From Mesorhizobium sp. M1E.F.Ca.ET.045.02.1.1 (GTDB lineage: Bacteria > Pseudomonadota > Alphaproteobacteria > Rhizobiales > Rhizobiaceae), in NCBI RefSeq assembly GCF_003952485.1, contig NZ_CP034447.1:2418001-2482000 (forward strand): a DNA stretch of 64,000 nt, given 5' to 3'. A model generated the notes under the pieces. That model searched no databases, had not been told where the DNA came from, and saw only the letters and a program-made list of their open reading frames with translations. Every line of letters begins with the position of its first letter. Positions within the stretch are counted from its first letter, which is position 1. Position numbers and translations under genes: made by a program. Below, in pieces: positions 8,415-16,069 of the stretch.

Positions 8415-9071
8415 ATGTCCCTGACGCTGCATTTCCATCCGCTTGCTTCCTTCTGCTGGAAGCCGCTGATCGCGTTCTACGAGAACGACACGCCCTTTAC
8501 GCCGGTGATCGTCGATCTCGGCGACGAGCAATCGCGCGCGGCTTTCCTGAAGGTTTCGCCGGCAGGCAAGATGCCGGCCCTGCGCGACGATGCGCGCGAC
8601 CGCACGGTACTGGAATCGACCATCGTCATCGAATATCTCGCCGCTTACTATCCCGGGCCGGTCGAGCTTATCCCCGCCGACATCGACCTCGCCATCAAGG
8701 TTCGCCAGTCCGACCGCTTCTACGACTTCTACGTGCAGGAGCCGATGCAGAAGATCGTCGGCGACCGGCTGCGGCCGCAAGACAAGACCGATCCGTTCGG
8801 GGTCGAGCAGGCGCGTGAGCAGCTCCGCAATTCCTACGCCATCATCGAACAGGAAATGCAGGGAAAGACTTGGGCGGTCGGCGAGACCTTCACCATGGCC
8901 GACTGCGCGGCCTCGCCGGCGCTGTTCTATGCCAACAAGGTCGAGCCGTTCGGCGACAGATTCCCCACCGTGAAACGCTATCATGATCGTCTGCTCGAGC
9001 GCCCCACCTTCGCCCGCGTGATCGAGGAGGCGCAGCCCTATTTCAAGTTCTTCCCCTACAACAACGGTTAG
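8415..9071 (+). CDS. Glutathione S-transferase family protein
   Basis: Protein of 218 residues with an N-terminal thioredoxin-fold domain (LHFHPLASFCWKPLIAFYE; KVSPAGKMPALRDD; ESTIVIEYLAAYYPG, the glutathione-binding cis-Pro and Glu-Ser elements) and a helical C-terminal domain with FTMADCAASPALFYANKV. It is a cytoplasmic glutathione-dependent transferase of undefined substrate. AGGAGA lies at proper distance from the ATG. It is the first of three close genes (6 and 10 bp gaps) with an ArsR regulator and an SRPBCC protein, likely one operon. Confidence 0.92.
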   Translation: MSLTLHFHPLASFCWKPLIAFYENDTPFTPVIVDLGDEQSRAAFLKVSPAGKMPALRDDARDRTVLESTIVIEYLAAYYPGPVELIPADIDLAIKVRQSDRFYDFYVQEPMQKIVGDRLRPQDKTDPFGVEQAREQLRNSYAIIEQEMQGKTWAVGETFTMADCAASPALFYANKVEPFGDRFPTVKRYHDRLLERPTFARVIEEAQPYFKFFPYNNG

Positions 9072-9077
9072 AGCGAG

Positions 9078-9413
9078 ATGCTGCACGATCCCGCCCAGCT
9101 CGACCTGATGTTCCAGGCGCTCGCGGATCCCGCGCGGCGCCAGATGGTGGAACGGCTGTCACGCGGACCGGCCTCGGTCAGTCAGCTGGCGGAGCCGCTG
9201 GCGATGTCGCTGTCGGCCGTCGTCCAGCATCTCAACGTCCTCGAGGCGAGCGGCCTGGTGAGCACCGAGAAGCTTGGCCGGGTGCGCACCTGCCGGATCG
9301 AGCCGAAGGCGCTCAGGGCCGCCGAGCACTGGATCAACGAGCGGCGTCTCGCCTGGGAGCGCCGGCTCGACCGGCTTGGCGAATATCTTTCGGAAACCAA
9401 GCTAGAAACCTGA
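9078..9413 (+). CDS. ArsR family transcriptional regulator
   Basis: Winged-helix protein of 111 residues: [48 protein letters not shown] is the ArsR DNA-binding core, followed by the wing with [12 protein letters not shown]. No cysteine cluster for metal binding is seen, so this belongs to the metal-free group usually encoded next to SRPBCC (AHSA1) proteins. It probably represses its own operon through the palindrome upstream of the GST gene. Confidence 0.92.
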   Translation: MLHDPAQLDLMFQALADPARRQMVERLSRGPASVSQLAEPLAMSLSAVVQHLNVLEASGLVSTEKLGRVRTCRIEPKALRAAEHWINERRLAWERRLDRLGEYLSETKLET

Positions 9414-9423
9414 GGGATATGTC

Positions 9424-9888
9424 ATGACCGAACGATCCGTCGTCCACTCCACCTTTGTCATCGAGCGCGTCTATCCGGCGGCGCCCGAAAAGGTCTATTT
9501 CGCGCTGAGCGATCCGGCGGCCAAGAAGCGCTGGTTTGTCGATCCGGACAATCCGCAGCCCAACCGGCATGAGATGGACTTCCGCGTTGGCGGCAAGGAG
9601 GTGAATGCCGGCTGCCCGAGCGACGGGCAGATGCATTTCTACAACGCGGTCTACCAGGACATCGTGCCGAACCGGCGCATCGTCTACAGCTACGAGCTGT
9701 TGTTCGGCAAAACCCGGGTCTCGGTGTCGCTTGCGACGATCGAGCTCATCGCGGAAGGCAAGGGTATGCGACTTATCCTGACAGAGCAGGGAGCCTTCTT
9801 CGACGGCCACGATAAGCCGGGCACACGCGAGCATGGCACGGGCGAACTGCTCGACGCGCTTGGGGCGGCGCTGCAGGCAGCGAACTGA
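9424..9888 (+). CDS. SRPBCC (AHSA1-like) domain protein
   Basis: Protein of 154 residues that is a single START/SRPBCC ligand-binding domain: [28 protein letters not shown] at the start, an antiparallel sheet in the middle and a C-terminal helix with [12 protein letters not shown]. Such proteins bind hydrophobic ligands and are commonly paired with ArsR regulators. The ligand is unknown. It is the last gene of the GST-ArsR-SRPBCC operon and converges on the next ArsR gene. Confidence 0.9.
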   Translation: MTERSVVHSTFVIERVYPAAPEKVYFALSDPAAKKRWFVDPDNPQPNRHEMDFRVGGKEVNAGCPSDGQMHFYNAVYQDIVPNRRIVYSYELLFGKTRVSVSLATIELIAEGKGMRLILTEQGAFFDGHDKPGTREHGTGELLDALGAALQAAN

Positions 9889-9911
9889 GGCCTCCGGCTG
9901 GTGGCCAGCGA

Positions 9912-10187
9912 TCACTCTCCAGGCGACAGTTCCCAGAACTGGTCGAGCCAGACGTTGAGCCTGAGGAAGCCGGCGCTGCTGACGGCGTAGACGCGTCTGG
10001 TGCCCTCCGCCCTGGCCTTGACCAGGCCGGCGTCGAGCAGGACCTTCAGATGCTGGGAAACGGCCGGGCGTGAAACGGGCAACCCGGCCGCCAATTCGTT
10101 CACCGTCTTGGGACCGCGCCGGAGCTCTTCCAAGAGATAGCGCCGGTTGGGATCGGCTATCGCCACGAAGGCGTCGGAAAACATCAT
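9912..10187 (-). CDS. ArsR family transcriptional regulator
   Basis: Compact winged-helix protein of 91 residues: FVAIADPNRRYLLEELRRGPKTVNELAAGLPVSRPAVSQHLKVLLDAGLV, then a wing with EGTRRVYAVSS and a C-terminal helix. It has no metal-binding cysteines. It lies 31 bp downstream of an MFS transporter gene on the same strand, so the two may be co-transcribed, with the regulator controlling the transporter. The start could be either of the two leading methionines. Confidence 0.9.
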   Translation of the reverse strand: MMFSDAFVAIADPNRRYLLEELRRGPKTVNELAAGLPVSRPAVSQHLKVLLDAGLVKARAEGTRRVYAVSSAGFLRLNVWLDQFWELSPGE

Positions 10188-10218
10188 GCCTTATTTGTGG
10201 GGCAAAGTTCTCCAAATC

Positions 10219-11466
10219 TCAACTGTCGGTTTCAACCTTTGTGCGCGGATCGAGCCGCAAGGCTTCCGGTGTGACCGCACGATCGGCCGGTTGCGTCTTG
10301 AAGGCATCGCGGTTTTCGATCGGAACCGGCGCGCGGGCGCGGATGCGCAGCAGCGTGTAGCCGGTGAGAGCGAGATGGGCGAGCGCGGTTGCAAGGAAGA
10401 GGCCTTCCGGCCGCAGCCAGCCCATCAGGGCGGCCGCAAGCAGCGGTCCGATCATCGTGCCGAAGCCGTAGAGCAGAAGCAGGCCACCCGAAACCTTGAC
10501 GAAATCCTCCGACCGCGCGTGGTCATTGGCATGCGCGACGGCGATCGAGTAGAGCGTGTAGGCGAAGGCGCCATAGGAGGCGGTCAGCACGATGACGAAG
10601 ACGCCCGAATGCGGCTCGATCAGGAAGATCAGCACCGCGAAGAGCGCCGCGCCGAAGGCGGCGCCGGCGAGCACGAAGCGGCGGTCCGTCGTGTCGGAAA
10701 GCCGCCCCGCGGGAAGCTGCATGGCCGCGCCGGCGACAACCACCAGGCTCATCATCAGCGCGATCTCGGCGGTGGAGATGCCGATACGGGCGCCATAGAC
10801 GGCGCCGAGCGTACCCCAGGCGCCATTGGCGATGCCGATCAGAAGGCAGGCCACCGCCGAGACCGGCGAATTGGCATAGAGTCCTTTGACGTCGAGCTTG
10901 ACGTCCTGCAGCGGCTTCGGATGCGACTGCGTCGAGACGGCGGTCGGAATGAGCGACAGGCAGAACAGGATGCCGGTGATCATGAACAGCGAGGCCGATT
11001 TCACGTCGCCGCCGGCGACGATCATCTGGCCGCCCATGATCGAGGCATAGGTGACCATCATATAGAGGCCGAAGACGGTGCCGCGGTTCTCGTTGGTGGC
11101 CTTTTCGTTGAGCCAGCTTTCGATGACCATGAAGGCGCCGGCCATGGTGAAGCCGGTGAAGGCGCGCAGCAGGATCCAGAAATACTCGTCGATGATGAGA
11201 CCGGTAAGCAGCGCGATGATCGCCCCCGAGGCGGCAAAGGCGCCGAACGCCCTGACATGGCCGGCGCGGCGAACAAGGCGCGGCGCGAAGAAGCAGCCGG
11301 TGACGAAGCCGCCGGCCCAGGCCGTGCCCATCAGGCCGAGCGAGGCGGTCGAGAATCCCTCCACTTGCCCGCGCAGCGGCAGCAGCAGGCCGTGCAGGCC
11401 CGACGCCGCCAGCAGGAACGCGGTGCCGCGCAGCAACGAGAGGATCGGTCGGTAGGTTGCGAACAT
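10219..11466 (-). CDS. MFS transporter (YcaD-like)
   Basis: Protein of 415 residues with about twelve hydrophobic helices and the MFS layout of two six-helix halves. The first half includes LGLMGTAWAGGFVTGCFFAPRLVRRAGHVRAFG, the loop-2/3 signature region; the second half ends with GFGTMIGPLLAAALMGWL. The pattern resembles the YcaD/YfkF group of MFS permeases, whose substrates are not established. It is an inner-membrane secondary transporter. An ArsR gene follows on the same strand. Confidence 0.88.
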   Translation of the reverse strand: MFATYRPILSLLRGTAFLLAASGLHGLLLPLRGQVEGFSTASLGLMGTAWAGGFVTGCFFAPRLVRRAGHVRAFGAFAASGAIIALLTGLIIDEYFWILLRAFTGFTMAGAFMVIESWLNEKATNENRGTVFGLYMMVTYASIMGGQMIVAGGDVKSASLFMITGILFCLSLIPTAVSTQSHPKPLQDVKLDVKGLYANSPVSAVACLLIGIANGAWGTLGAVYGARIGISTAEIALMMSLVVVAGAAMQLPAGRLSDTTDRRFVLAGAAFGAALFAVLIFLIEPHSGVFVIVLTASYGAFAYTLYSIAVAHANDHARSEDFVKVSGGLLLLYGFGTMIGPLLAAALMGWLRPEGLFLATALAHLALTGYTLLRIRARAPVPIENRDAFKTQPADRAVTPEALRLDPRTKVETDS

Positions 11467-11568
11467 GGGCTGATCCGGCTGGAAATTTCGAAGCGCAGGT
11501 CTGTTTCGGAGCGAAGGTCTGGCAGTCGCTTTCAGGCTTTTCCGGGGCAGACGGGCACGACGCCGGGA

Positions 11569-11763
11569 TTATCCGCGGCGAAACAGCGCCTCGGCAGCTG
11601 ATTTGGTAGTGCCCTTGGCTGTCCGCTCGGCTTCCAGCCTGGCGATTTCATCGCGCAGCAGGGCAATGCGCTCGGACAATTCGTCGACGGACAGCAGCGA
11701 GAGATCCTGGCCGATCTCGTGCGGGCGCGGCTTCTTCTTGGGTTCGTCGTCGAAGATCGCCAT
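11569..11763 (-). CDS. DUF1192 family small protein
   Basis: Protein of 64 residues: MAIFDDEPKKKPRPHEIGQ, then LSLLSVDELSERIALLRDEIARLEAER, a coiled-coil-like helix with heptad leucines. This matches the alphaproteobacterial DUF1192 family, which has no established function. The ATG was chosen because of GGAGG nearby and because longer frames add a non-conserved extension. It is divergent from the quinone reductase gene. Confidence 0.85.
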   Translation of the reverse strand: MAIFDDEPKKKPRPHEIGQDLSLLSVDELSERIALLRDEIARLEAERTAKGTTKSAAEALFRRG

Positions 11764-11870
11764 CGTCGCTCCTCCCTCACTTGGCCATTTGCCTGATTTG
11801 GCAATCAGCATACATAGGGCAAGGGCGCCGATGCAAATAGCCGGCCAACGGCACAAGGAGACGGGACACC

Positions 11871-12884
11871 ATGGCAAGCGGACAGAAGATTCCGGCGAAG
11901 ATGACGGCCATCGCGATCTCGCAGCCGGGCGGCCCCAGGGTGCTGAAGCCCGAGACGCGCGACGTGCCCACGCCAGGTCCCGGCGAAATCCTCATTCGCG
12001 TGCACGCCGCCGGCGTCAACCGGCCGGACGTGCAGCAGCGCAAGGGCGTCTATCCGCCGCCGCCTGGCGCCTCGGACCTGCCGGGTCTCGAGGTGGCCGG
12101 CGAAGTGGCCGTGCTCGGCGACGAGATATCGCGCTGGCGCATCGGCGACCGGGTCTGCGCGCTGACGCCCGGCGGCGGCTATGCCGAATATGTCAAGGTC
12201 CACGCCGGCAGCGTGCTGCCGATCCCGGCCGGCTTCACCTATTCGGAAGCCGCCGCCGTGCCGGAGAACTACTTCACCGTCTGGCACAATGTGTTCGAGC
12301 GCGGCGGGTTGAAGAAGGGCGAGACGCTGCTCGTCCATGGCGGCTCGTCCGGCATCGGCACCACGGCCATCCAACTGGCCTCGGCGTTCGGCGCCTATGT
12401 CGTCACCACGGCCGGCAGCAAGGAGAAGTGCGACGCCTGCCTGAAGCTCGGCGCCGACCGGGCGATCAACTACCGGGAGCAGGACTTCGTCGCCGAAGTC
12501 AAGGACGCAACCGGGGGCAAGGGCGCCGACGTCATCCTCGACATGGTGGGCGGCGACTATGTGGCGCGCAACTACGATGCGGCGGCGATCGAAGGGCGCA
12601 TCGTCCAGATCGCGGTGCAGGCCGGCGCTGTCGCAAGCGCCGACTTCGCAAAGCTCATGGTCAAACGCCTTGTCCATACCGGTTCGACGCTGCGCCCGCG
12701 CACCGTCGAATTCAAGGCGGCCATCGCGGCCGCGCTCGAGGCTCAGGTCTGGCCATTGCTCGGCACCCGTAAGGTTGCTCCGGTCATGGACATGATCTTC
12801 CCGCTGACGGAAGCCTGGCGAGCGCATGAGCGGATGGAGGAGGGCGAGCATATCGGCAAGATCGTGCTCGATGTGGGGGAGTAG
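11871..12884 (+). CDS. NAD(P)H quinone oxidoreductase, PIG3-like
   Basis: Zinc-independent medium-chain reductase of 337 residues. N-terminal GroES-like domain (GEILIRVHAAGVNRPDVQQRKGVYPPPPGASDLPGLEVAG); the catalytic zinc cysteine is absent. The Rossmann domain has LVHGGSSGIGTTAIQLA near residue 160, then KLGADRAINYREQDF. The LVHTGSTLRPR segment near 265 is characteristic of the PIG3/TP53I3-type quinone oxidoreductase group. It reduces quinones or enones with NADPH in the cytoplasm. AAGGAG precedes the ATG. A G-rich repeat begins at the stop codon. Confidence 0.92.
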   Translation: MASGQKIPAKMTAIAISQPGGPRVLKPETRDVPTPGPGEILIRVHAAGVNRPDVQQRKGVYPPPPGASDLPGLEVAGEVAVLGDEISRWRIGDRVCALTPGGGYAEYVKVHAGSVLPIPAGFTYSEAAAVPENYFTVWHNVFERGGLKKGETLLVHGGSSGIGTTAIQLASAFGAYVVTTAGSKEKCDACLKLGADRAINYREQDFVAEVKDATGGKGADVILDMVGGDYVARNYDAAAIEGRIVQIAVQAGAVASADFAKLMVKRLVHTGSTLRPRTVEFKAAIAAALEAQVWPLLGTRKVAPVMDMIFPLTEAWRAHERMEEGEHIGKIVLDVGE

Positions 12885-12998
12885 GGCAGTAGGGGAGTAG
12901 GGGAGTAGCGGAGTAGGGGGTAGGGGGTAGGGAGTAGGGTGAGGCGGGGCCAGTGGCCCCACTATCCTACTCCCTTACTGCCCTACTCCCCTACTCCC
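12875..12998. repeat. G-rich tandem GTAGGGGA repeat with inverted C-rich partner
   Basis: The left arm is a run of imperfect GTAGGGGA units starting at the quinone reductase stop codon. The right arm (from about 12962) carries the complementary CCCTACTCC units around a GGGGCC..GGCCCC centre, so the two can form a long hairpin. Within 12916-12939 the order GGGGG-TA-GGGGG-TA-GGG-AGTA-GGG also fits a G-quadruplex motif. It is non-coding. Confidence 0.8.
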
Positions 12999-13009
12999 TT
13001 TACTAATGC

Positions 13010-13031
13010 TGCATTGCAACAAATGCATTGC
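13010..13031 (+). promoter_or_regulatory. Direct repeat TGCATTGC upstream of a DUF1127 gene
   Basis: TGCATTGC occurs twice with a 14-bp period, with a further ATGCA 5 bp on. It lies about 90 bp before the start of the small DUF1127 gene. It may bind a regulator; no specific protein can be named from the sequence. Confidence 0.35.
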
Positions 13032-13120
13032 CGCCATGCAAAAGCGTCCGTTCAATTTCTGGGCAGCGATGCCTATCTACGCGGCATCGAAACAACTGAC
13101 CCCACGAATGGAGGACTGAA

Positions 13121-13261
13121 ATGAACCCGATCCGCGCTTTCCGCAACTGGCGCCTGTACAACGAAACCGTGCGTGAGCTGAACAAGCTGAACGCCCGCCA
13201 GTTGAACGACCTCGGCATCAACCGCGCCGACATCGAGCGTATCGCCCGCCAGGCTCTTTGA
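13121..13261 (+). CDS. DUF1127 micro-protein
   Basis: A 46-residue arginine-rich protein, MNPIRAFRNWRLYNETVREL, then NARQLNDLGINRADIERIARQ. This is the DUF1127 (YjiS-like) pattern: a basic helix followed by a LxxLsd/rxLxDlGi/xRxdI motif. GGAGG lies 8 bp before the ATG. Related short proteins in rhizobia and Brucella bind RNA or influence phosphate, carbon and fucose metabolism, but the role of this one is unknown. A strong terminator follows, so it is a monocistronic unit. Confidence 0.88.
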   Translation: MNPIRAFRNWRLYNETVRELNKLNARQLNDLGINRADIERIARQAL

Positions 13262-13341
13262 TTTCAAGCGCGACCCGGCGCAAGCCGGGCTGCGACCTCG
13301 AAGCCAGAGCCGTCGCAGACGCTTGCTCGTCTCCGGTTCCG

Positions 13342-13368
13342 AACCCGCTGGACCTCGTCCAGCGGGTT
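13342..13368 (+). terminator. Terminator of the DUF1127 gene
   Basis: Perfect 12-bp stem AACCCGCTGGAC / GTCCAGCGGGTT with a 3-base loop and TTGTCTTTT downstream. It is about 80 bp past the stop codon, with a weaker hairpin in between. Confidence 0.88.
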
Positions 13369-13380
13369 TTGTCTTTTGGA

Positions 13381-13592
13381 GCCCACAGCGCGCCGCTCGA
13401 AACGAATTCGAGCGACGCGCTGTGGGTTTTTTGTTTTGTGCATGTCGTTCTCCCAAAACCGCTGCACACTTTTGGGCGACATGCACCACAGCGCCGCGCG
13501 TCCTTTCGGACGCGCAAAGGACGCTGTAGCACTTTTGATCTTGCGCATGATCCTTTCCGAAAATCGATTCCGATTTTCGGGGTCATGCGCTA
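13381..13592. repeat. Composite of intergenic palindromic repeats
   Basis: Three hairpins in a row: CCCACAGCGCG..CGCGCTGTGGG followed by T6; GCATGTCG...CGACATGC of the dispersed family; and GCGCATGATC...GGTCATGCGC. Together they fill most of the gap before trcR. No coding capacity is seen. Confidence 0.75.
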
Positions 13593-13720
13593 GGCCGCTC
13601 CTCCCCAAAAACATTGCGAAATCGTGACGGAGCGTTTATACAGGCCGCGAATTTCCCATTTTGGTGGCTCTAAAACCACCGCCCGCGCGGGAACGCGGGC
13701 GAACGAGAAGGATTTTTAAC

Positions 13721-14422
13721 ATGGCCAATACGCTGCTGATGCCCAAGGCGACCGCCGTCTGGCTGGTCGACAACACCGCGCTCTCCTTCGAGCAGATCGC
13801 GCAGTTCTGCGGGCTGCATCCGCTGGAGGTCAAAGCGATCGCCGACGGCGAGTCGGCGCAGGGGATCAAGGGCATGGACCCGATCATGACCGGCCAGCTC
13901 ACCCGCGACGAGATCGCGCGCGGCGAGAAGGACCCGAACCACCGGCTGAAGCTGTCCGACCCCAAGGTGCGGGTGCCGGAAACGAAGCGCAAGGGTCCCC
14001 GCTACACGCCGCTGTCGAAGCGGCAGGACCGTCCGAACGCAATCCTGTGGCTGGTGCGCAACCATCCCGAGCTCAAGGACGCGCAGATTGCCCGTCTCGT
14101 GGGCACCACCAAATCGACGATCGAGCAGATCCGCGAGCGCAAGCACTGGAACTCGGCCAATCTGCAGCCGATGGATCCGGTGACCCTCGGCCTGACCTCG
14201 CAGATCGACCTCGACCTCGAAGTCAACCGCGCCTCGCGCGGCCGCGAGCAGGCGCAGCCGGTTGCCGGCGATACGTTGCTGCCGGCGGCGCTGACCGAGC
14301 GGCTGGTGCCGGCCCCGGAAAAGCCGAAGGACGAGGACCAGGAACTGGATGCCAATGCCGTGTTCGCCAAGCTTTCGGCGCTGAAGTCGAAGGACAAGAA
14401 AGAAGACGAGGAAGAGGAGTAA
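13721..14422 (+). CDS. trcR: TrcR / DUF1013 cell-cycle transcriptional regulator
   Basis: Protein of 233 residues. An N-terminal HTH-like region (ATAVWLVDNTALSFEQIAQFCGLHPLEVKAIADGE) is followed by a second one near residue 105 (RPNAILWLVRNHPELKDAQIARLVGTTKSTIEQIRERKHWN). The tail is acidic (KKEDEEEE). This is the DUF1013 family, almost restricted to alphaproteobacteria and annotated as TrcR, a cell-cycle transcription regulator. AGAAGG lies before the ATG. The gene is single, bounded by repeats on both sides. Confidence 0.92.
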   Translation: MANTLLMPKATAVWLVDNTALSFEQIAQFCGLHPLEVKAIADGESAQGIKGMDPIMTGQLTRDEIARGEKDPNHRLKLSDPKVRVPETKRKGPRYTPLSKRQDRPNAILWLVRNHPELKDAQIARLVGTTKSTIEQIRERKHWNSANLQPMDPVTLGLTSQIDLDLEVNRASRGREQAQPVAGDTLLPAALTERLVPAPEKPKDEDQELDANAVFAKLSALKSKDKKEDEEEE

Positions 14423-14435
14423 GGGCGCTGCCTTA

Positions 14436-14580
14436 CCTTCTCCCCTTGTGGGAGAAGGTGTCGCCGCAGGCGACGGATGAGGGGTGCTCCAGGGAAAGCC
14501 AGCGTCTCACTCCGCTGGAACACCCCTCATCCGTCTCGGCGCTAAAGCGCCGATCCACCTTCTCCCACAAGGGGAGAAGG
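14436..14580. repeat. Long palindromic intergenic repeat (CTTCTCCCC type)
   Basis: The left end CCTTCTCCCCTTGTGGGAG is mirrored by CTCCCACAAGGGGAGAAGG at the right end. Internal arms (GATGAGGGGTG / CACCCCTCATC) also pair, so the 145 bp can form one long hairpin. It lies between convergent trcR and the WYL regulator and may act as a bidirectional transcription terminator. Confidence 0.85.
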
Positions 14581-14592
14581 AGAAAGCGGAAG

Positions 14593-15312
14593 TCACGTCC
14601 GTGCCGCGCGGTCGGGCGCCATGCCGTAGTCCTCGCTGCGCTCCACGGCGCGGTAGAAGTCGGCGAGCTGCTTGCCGCGCTCCGGCTTGTAGATGCGACC
14701 GGCGATGACAACCGAGGCGATGCGGTCGATGCGGAAGGCGCGAAAATCGTCGCGCATCTCGCACCAGGCGACCAGAGTCCACACCTTGCCCCAGAACCAA
14801 AGTCCCAATGGCCTGATGTCGCGGGCGGTGCCGCGGCCGGCCTCATCCGAATAGTCGATGGTCAGAACCTGCCGCTTCTCGATGGCGCGTTCGATCAGGT
14901 CGATCGCTTCCCGCGCCGCGTCGCTCACCACCCACATCGGCGTGTGGATCTCGGTGCGTGCTATGCGGTCCTTTTCCGTATCGGGCAGCACGGCGCCGAT
15001 CTTGACCAGCGCTTCGTCGGCGGCCCTCGCCATAGCAGCGCCGCCGAAGGCGCGCACCATGCGGGCGCCGGCGACCAGCGCCACGATCTCGTCACGCGTG
15101 AACATCAGCGGCGGAAGGTCGAAACCCTCCCTCATCATGTAGCCGACACCCGCCTCGCCGTCGATCGGCACGCCGGTCGATTGCAAGTCGGCTATGTCGC
15201 GGTAGATGGTCCGCTCGGAAACCTCGAGCCACGTGCCGAGCTTCTGCGCCGTGACCAACCGGCCGCCGCGCAAATGCTGTACGATCTGGAATAGCCTGTC
15301 GGCGCGGCGCAT
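14593..15312 (-). CDS. WYL-domain (YafY-type) transcriptional regulator
   Basis: Protein of 239 residues with an N-terminal HTH_11 domain (RADRLFQIVQHLRGGRLVTAQKLGTWLEVSERTIYRDIADLQSTGVPIDGEAGVGYMM) and a C-terminal WYL domain from about residue 140, with the core RDIRPLGLWFWGKVWTLVAWCEMRDDFRAFRIDRI. WYL domains sense nucleic-acid or other ligands and many members act as repressors or activators. The start at MRRADRL gives the standard N-terminus. Perfect and near-perfect TGACA-N6-TGTCA palindromes lie before this gene and before the next DUF1127 gene upstream, so autoregulation and joint control are likely. Confidence 0.92.
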   Translation of the reverse strand: MRRADRLFQIVQHLRGGRLVTAQKLGTWLEVSERTIYRDIADLQSTGVPIDGEAGVGYMMREGFDLPPLMFTRDEIVALVAGARMVRAFGGAAMARAADEALVKIGAVLPDTEKDRIARTEIHTPMWVVSDAAREAIDLIERAIEKRQVLTIDYSDEAGRGTARDIRPLGLWFWGKVWTLVAWCEMRDDFRAFRIDRIASVVIAGRIYKPERGKQLADFYRAVERSEDYGMAPDRAART

Positions 15313-15396
15313 CGTGTGACCCCTTGATCTCGGTTCTATGCATGCCGCGGTCCCCAAACCGGTTCCCGCAGGTTCGAGGCTGCTTCAATAACGCAG

Positions 15397-15424
15397 GCCT
15401 CCTGACAACATACTGTCAGGAGGC
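15397..15424. promoter_or_regulatory. Palindromic operator upstream of the WYL regulator
   Basis: Perfect 11-bp arms GCCTCCTGACA / TGTCAGGAGGC around a 6-base centre, 85 bp before the WYL regulator start and downstream of the DUF1127 gene. The same TGACA-N6-TGTCA core recurs at 15746-15761. Confidence 0.7.
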
Positions 15425-15534
15425 TGACAGGAATCCGCCACGGAACAACGGCTTCTTTCCTGAAACCCGGTAATTCAACCGACATTACATCTGGGCGCGA
15501 CACGGCCGCTATCCAAGTCGTACGCCGAAAAATT

Positions 15535-15699
15535 TCAGTTCTTACGCATGCGGCCGTCATAAAGGTCCGGCCAGCCGATGTCCTTGCGGATATCCGCCGG
15601 CAAAGTGTTCAGGAAACGCTGGGTGCGGATCTCGTTCCGCACGGTGCGGATCTTGCCGACATAGTTCTGTACACTGCGCAGGATGGTAAAACCGTTCAT
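15535..15699 (-). CDS. DUF1127 micro-protein (second copy type)
   Basis: A 54-residue protein, MNGFTILRSVQNYVGKIRTV, then RTQRFLNTLPADIRKDIGWPDLYDGR. It has the basic helix and the LNtLPadIrkDIGWP motif of the DUF1127/YjiS group and is distinct from the 46-residue copy 2.4 kb away. GGAG lies upstream of the ATG. Its promoter region contains a TGACA-N6-TGTCA palindrome shared with the downstream WYL regulator gene, which suggests it is a target of that regulator. Confidence 0.85.
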   Translation of the reverse strand: MNGFTILRSVQNYVGKIRTVRNEIRTQRFLNTLPADIRKDIGWPDLYDGRMRKN

Positions 15700-15741
15700 G
15701 GCCAGGCTCCTCTTTTTCGATGAGAGGAGTATCTCACACCC

Positions 15742-15765
15742 CTGCTGACAGCAGTCTGTCAGGAG
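15742..15765. promoter_or_regulatory. Palindromic operator upstream of the DUF1127 gene
   Basis: CTGCTGACA / TGTCAGGAG around a 6-base centre, with the same TGACA-N6-TGTCA core and flanks as the site at 15397-15424. It is about 45 bp before the DUF1127 ATG. A further half site, CTGTCAGGAG, occurs at about 15826. Confidence 0.65.
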
Positions 15766-15901
15766 CTTGGCAGGCCGTCGGAGCAGGCGTCGGAAAGATT
15801 GGCGCAGCCTTGGGTTACCGGTTGTCTGTCAGGAGCAATGCGGCTGTCGGAAGCGTCAAGAACCGCTTTGACAGCCGCCGCCGATGCTGGTCAAAGGCGG
15901 C

Positions 15902-16063
15902 ATGACGAAACTTCTTGCCCTTGTCATCATCGGCATCATGCTCATCCAGATCATCAAGCCGCTGGGCTGGCCCGGGCTGAAGCGTCGGGGCGACTTCTGG
16001 AAGCTGGCGCTGCTTGCCATGGCCGCGATCTCGCTTGCCGCTGTGCTGGGCCATTGGGCCTGA
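15902..16063 (+). CDS. Small two-helix membrane protein
   Basis: A 53-residue frame starting MTKLLALVIIGIMLIQIIKPLG, a first membrane helix, then a basic loop (PGLKRRGDFW) and a second helix (KLALLAMAAISLAAVLGHW). AAAGG lies close to this ATG; an ATG 18 bp earlier is possible but has no Shine-Dalgarno. The hydrophobic design supports a real small inner-membrane protein; its function is unknown. It converges with the SGNH hydrolase gene, with only 6 bp between stops. Confidence 0.65.
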   Translation: MTKLLALVIIGIMLIQIIKPLGWPGLKRRGDFWKLALLAMAAISLAAVLGHWA

Positions 16064-16069
16064 GGATCC

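Noticed and set aside
10147-11601. Long open frame opposite the MFS gene
   Set aside because: It is a low-complexity Arg/Gly/Glu-rich translation antisense to a clear transporter gene, a usual artefact of high-GC coding DNA.
12875-12998. CRISPR-like array
   Set aside because: The repeats are short, contiguous and without unique spacers, and no cas genes are in the window.
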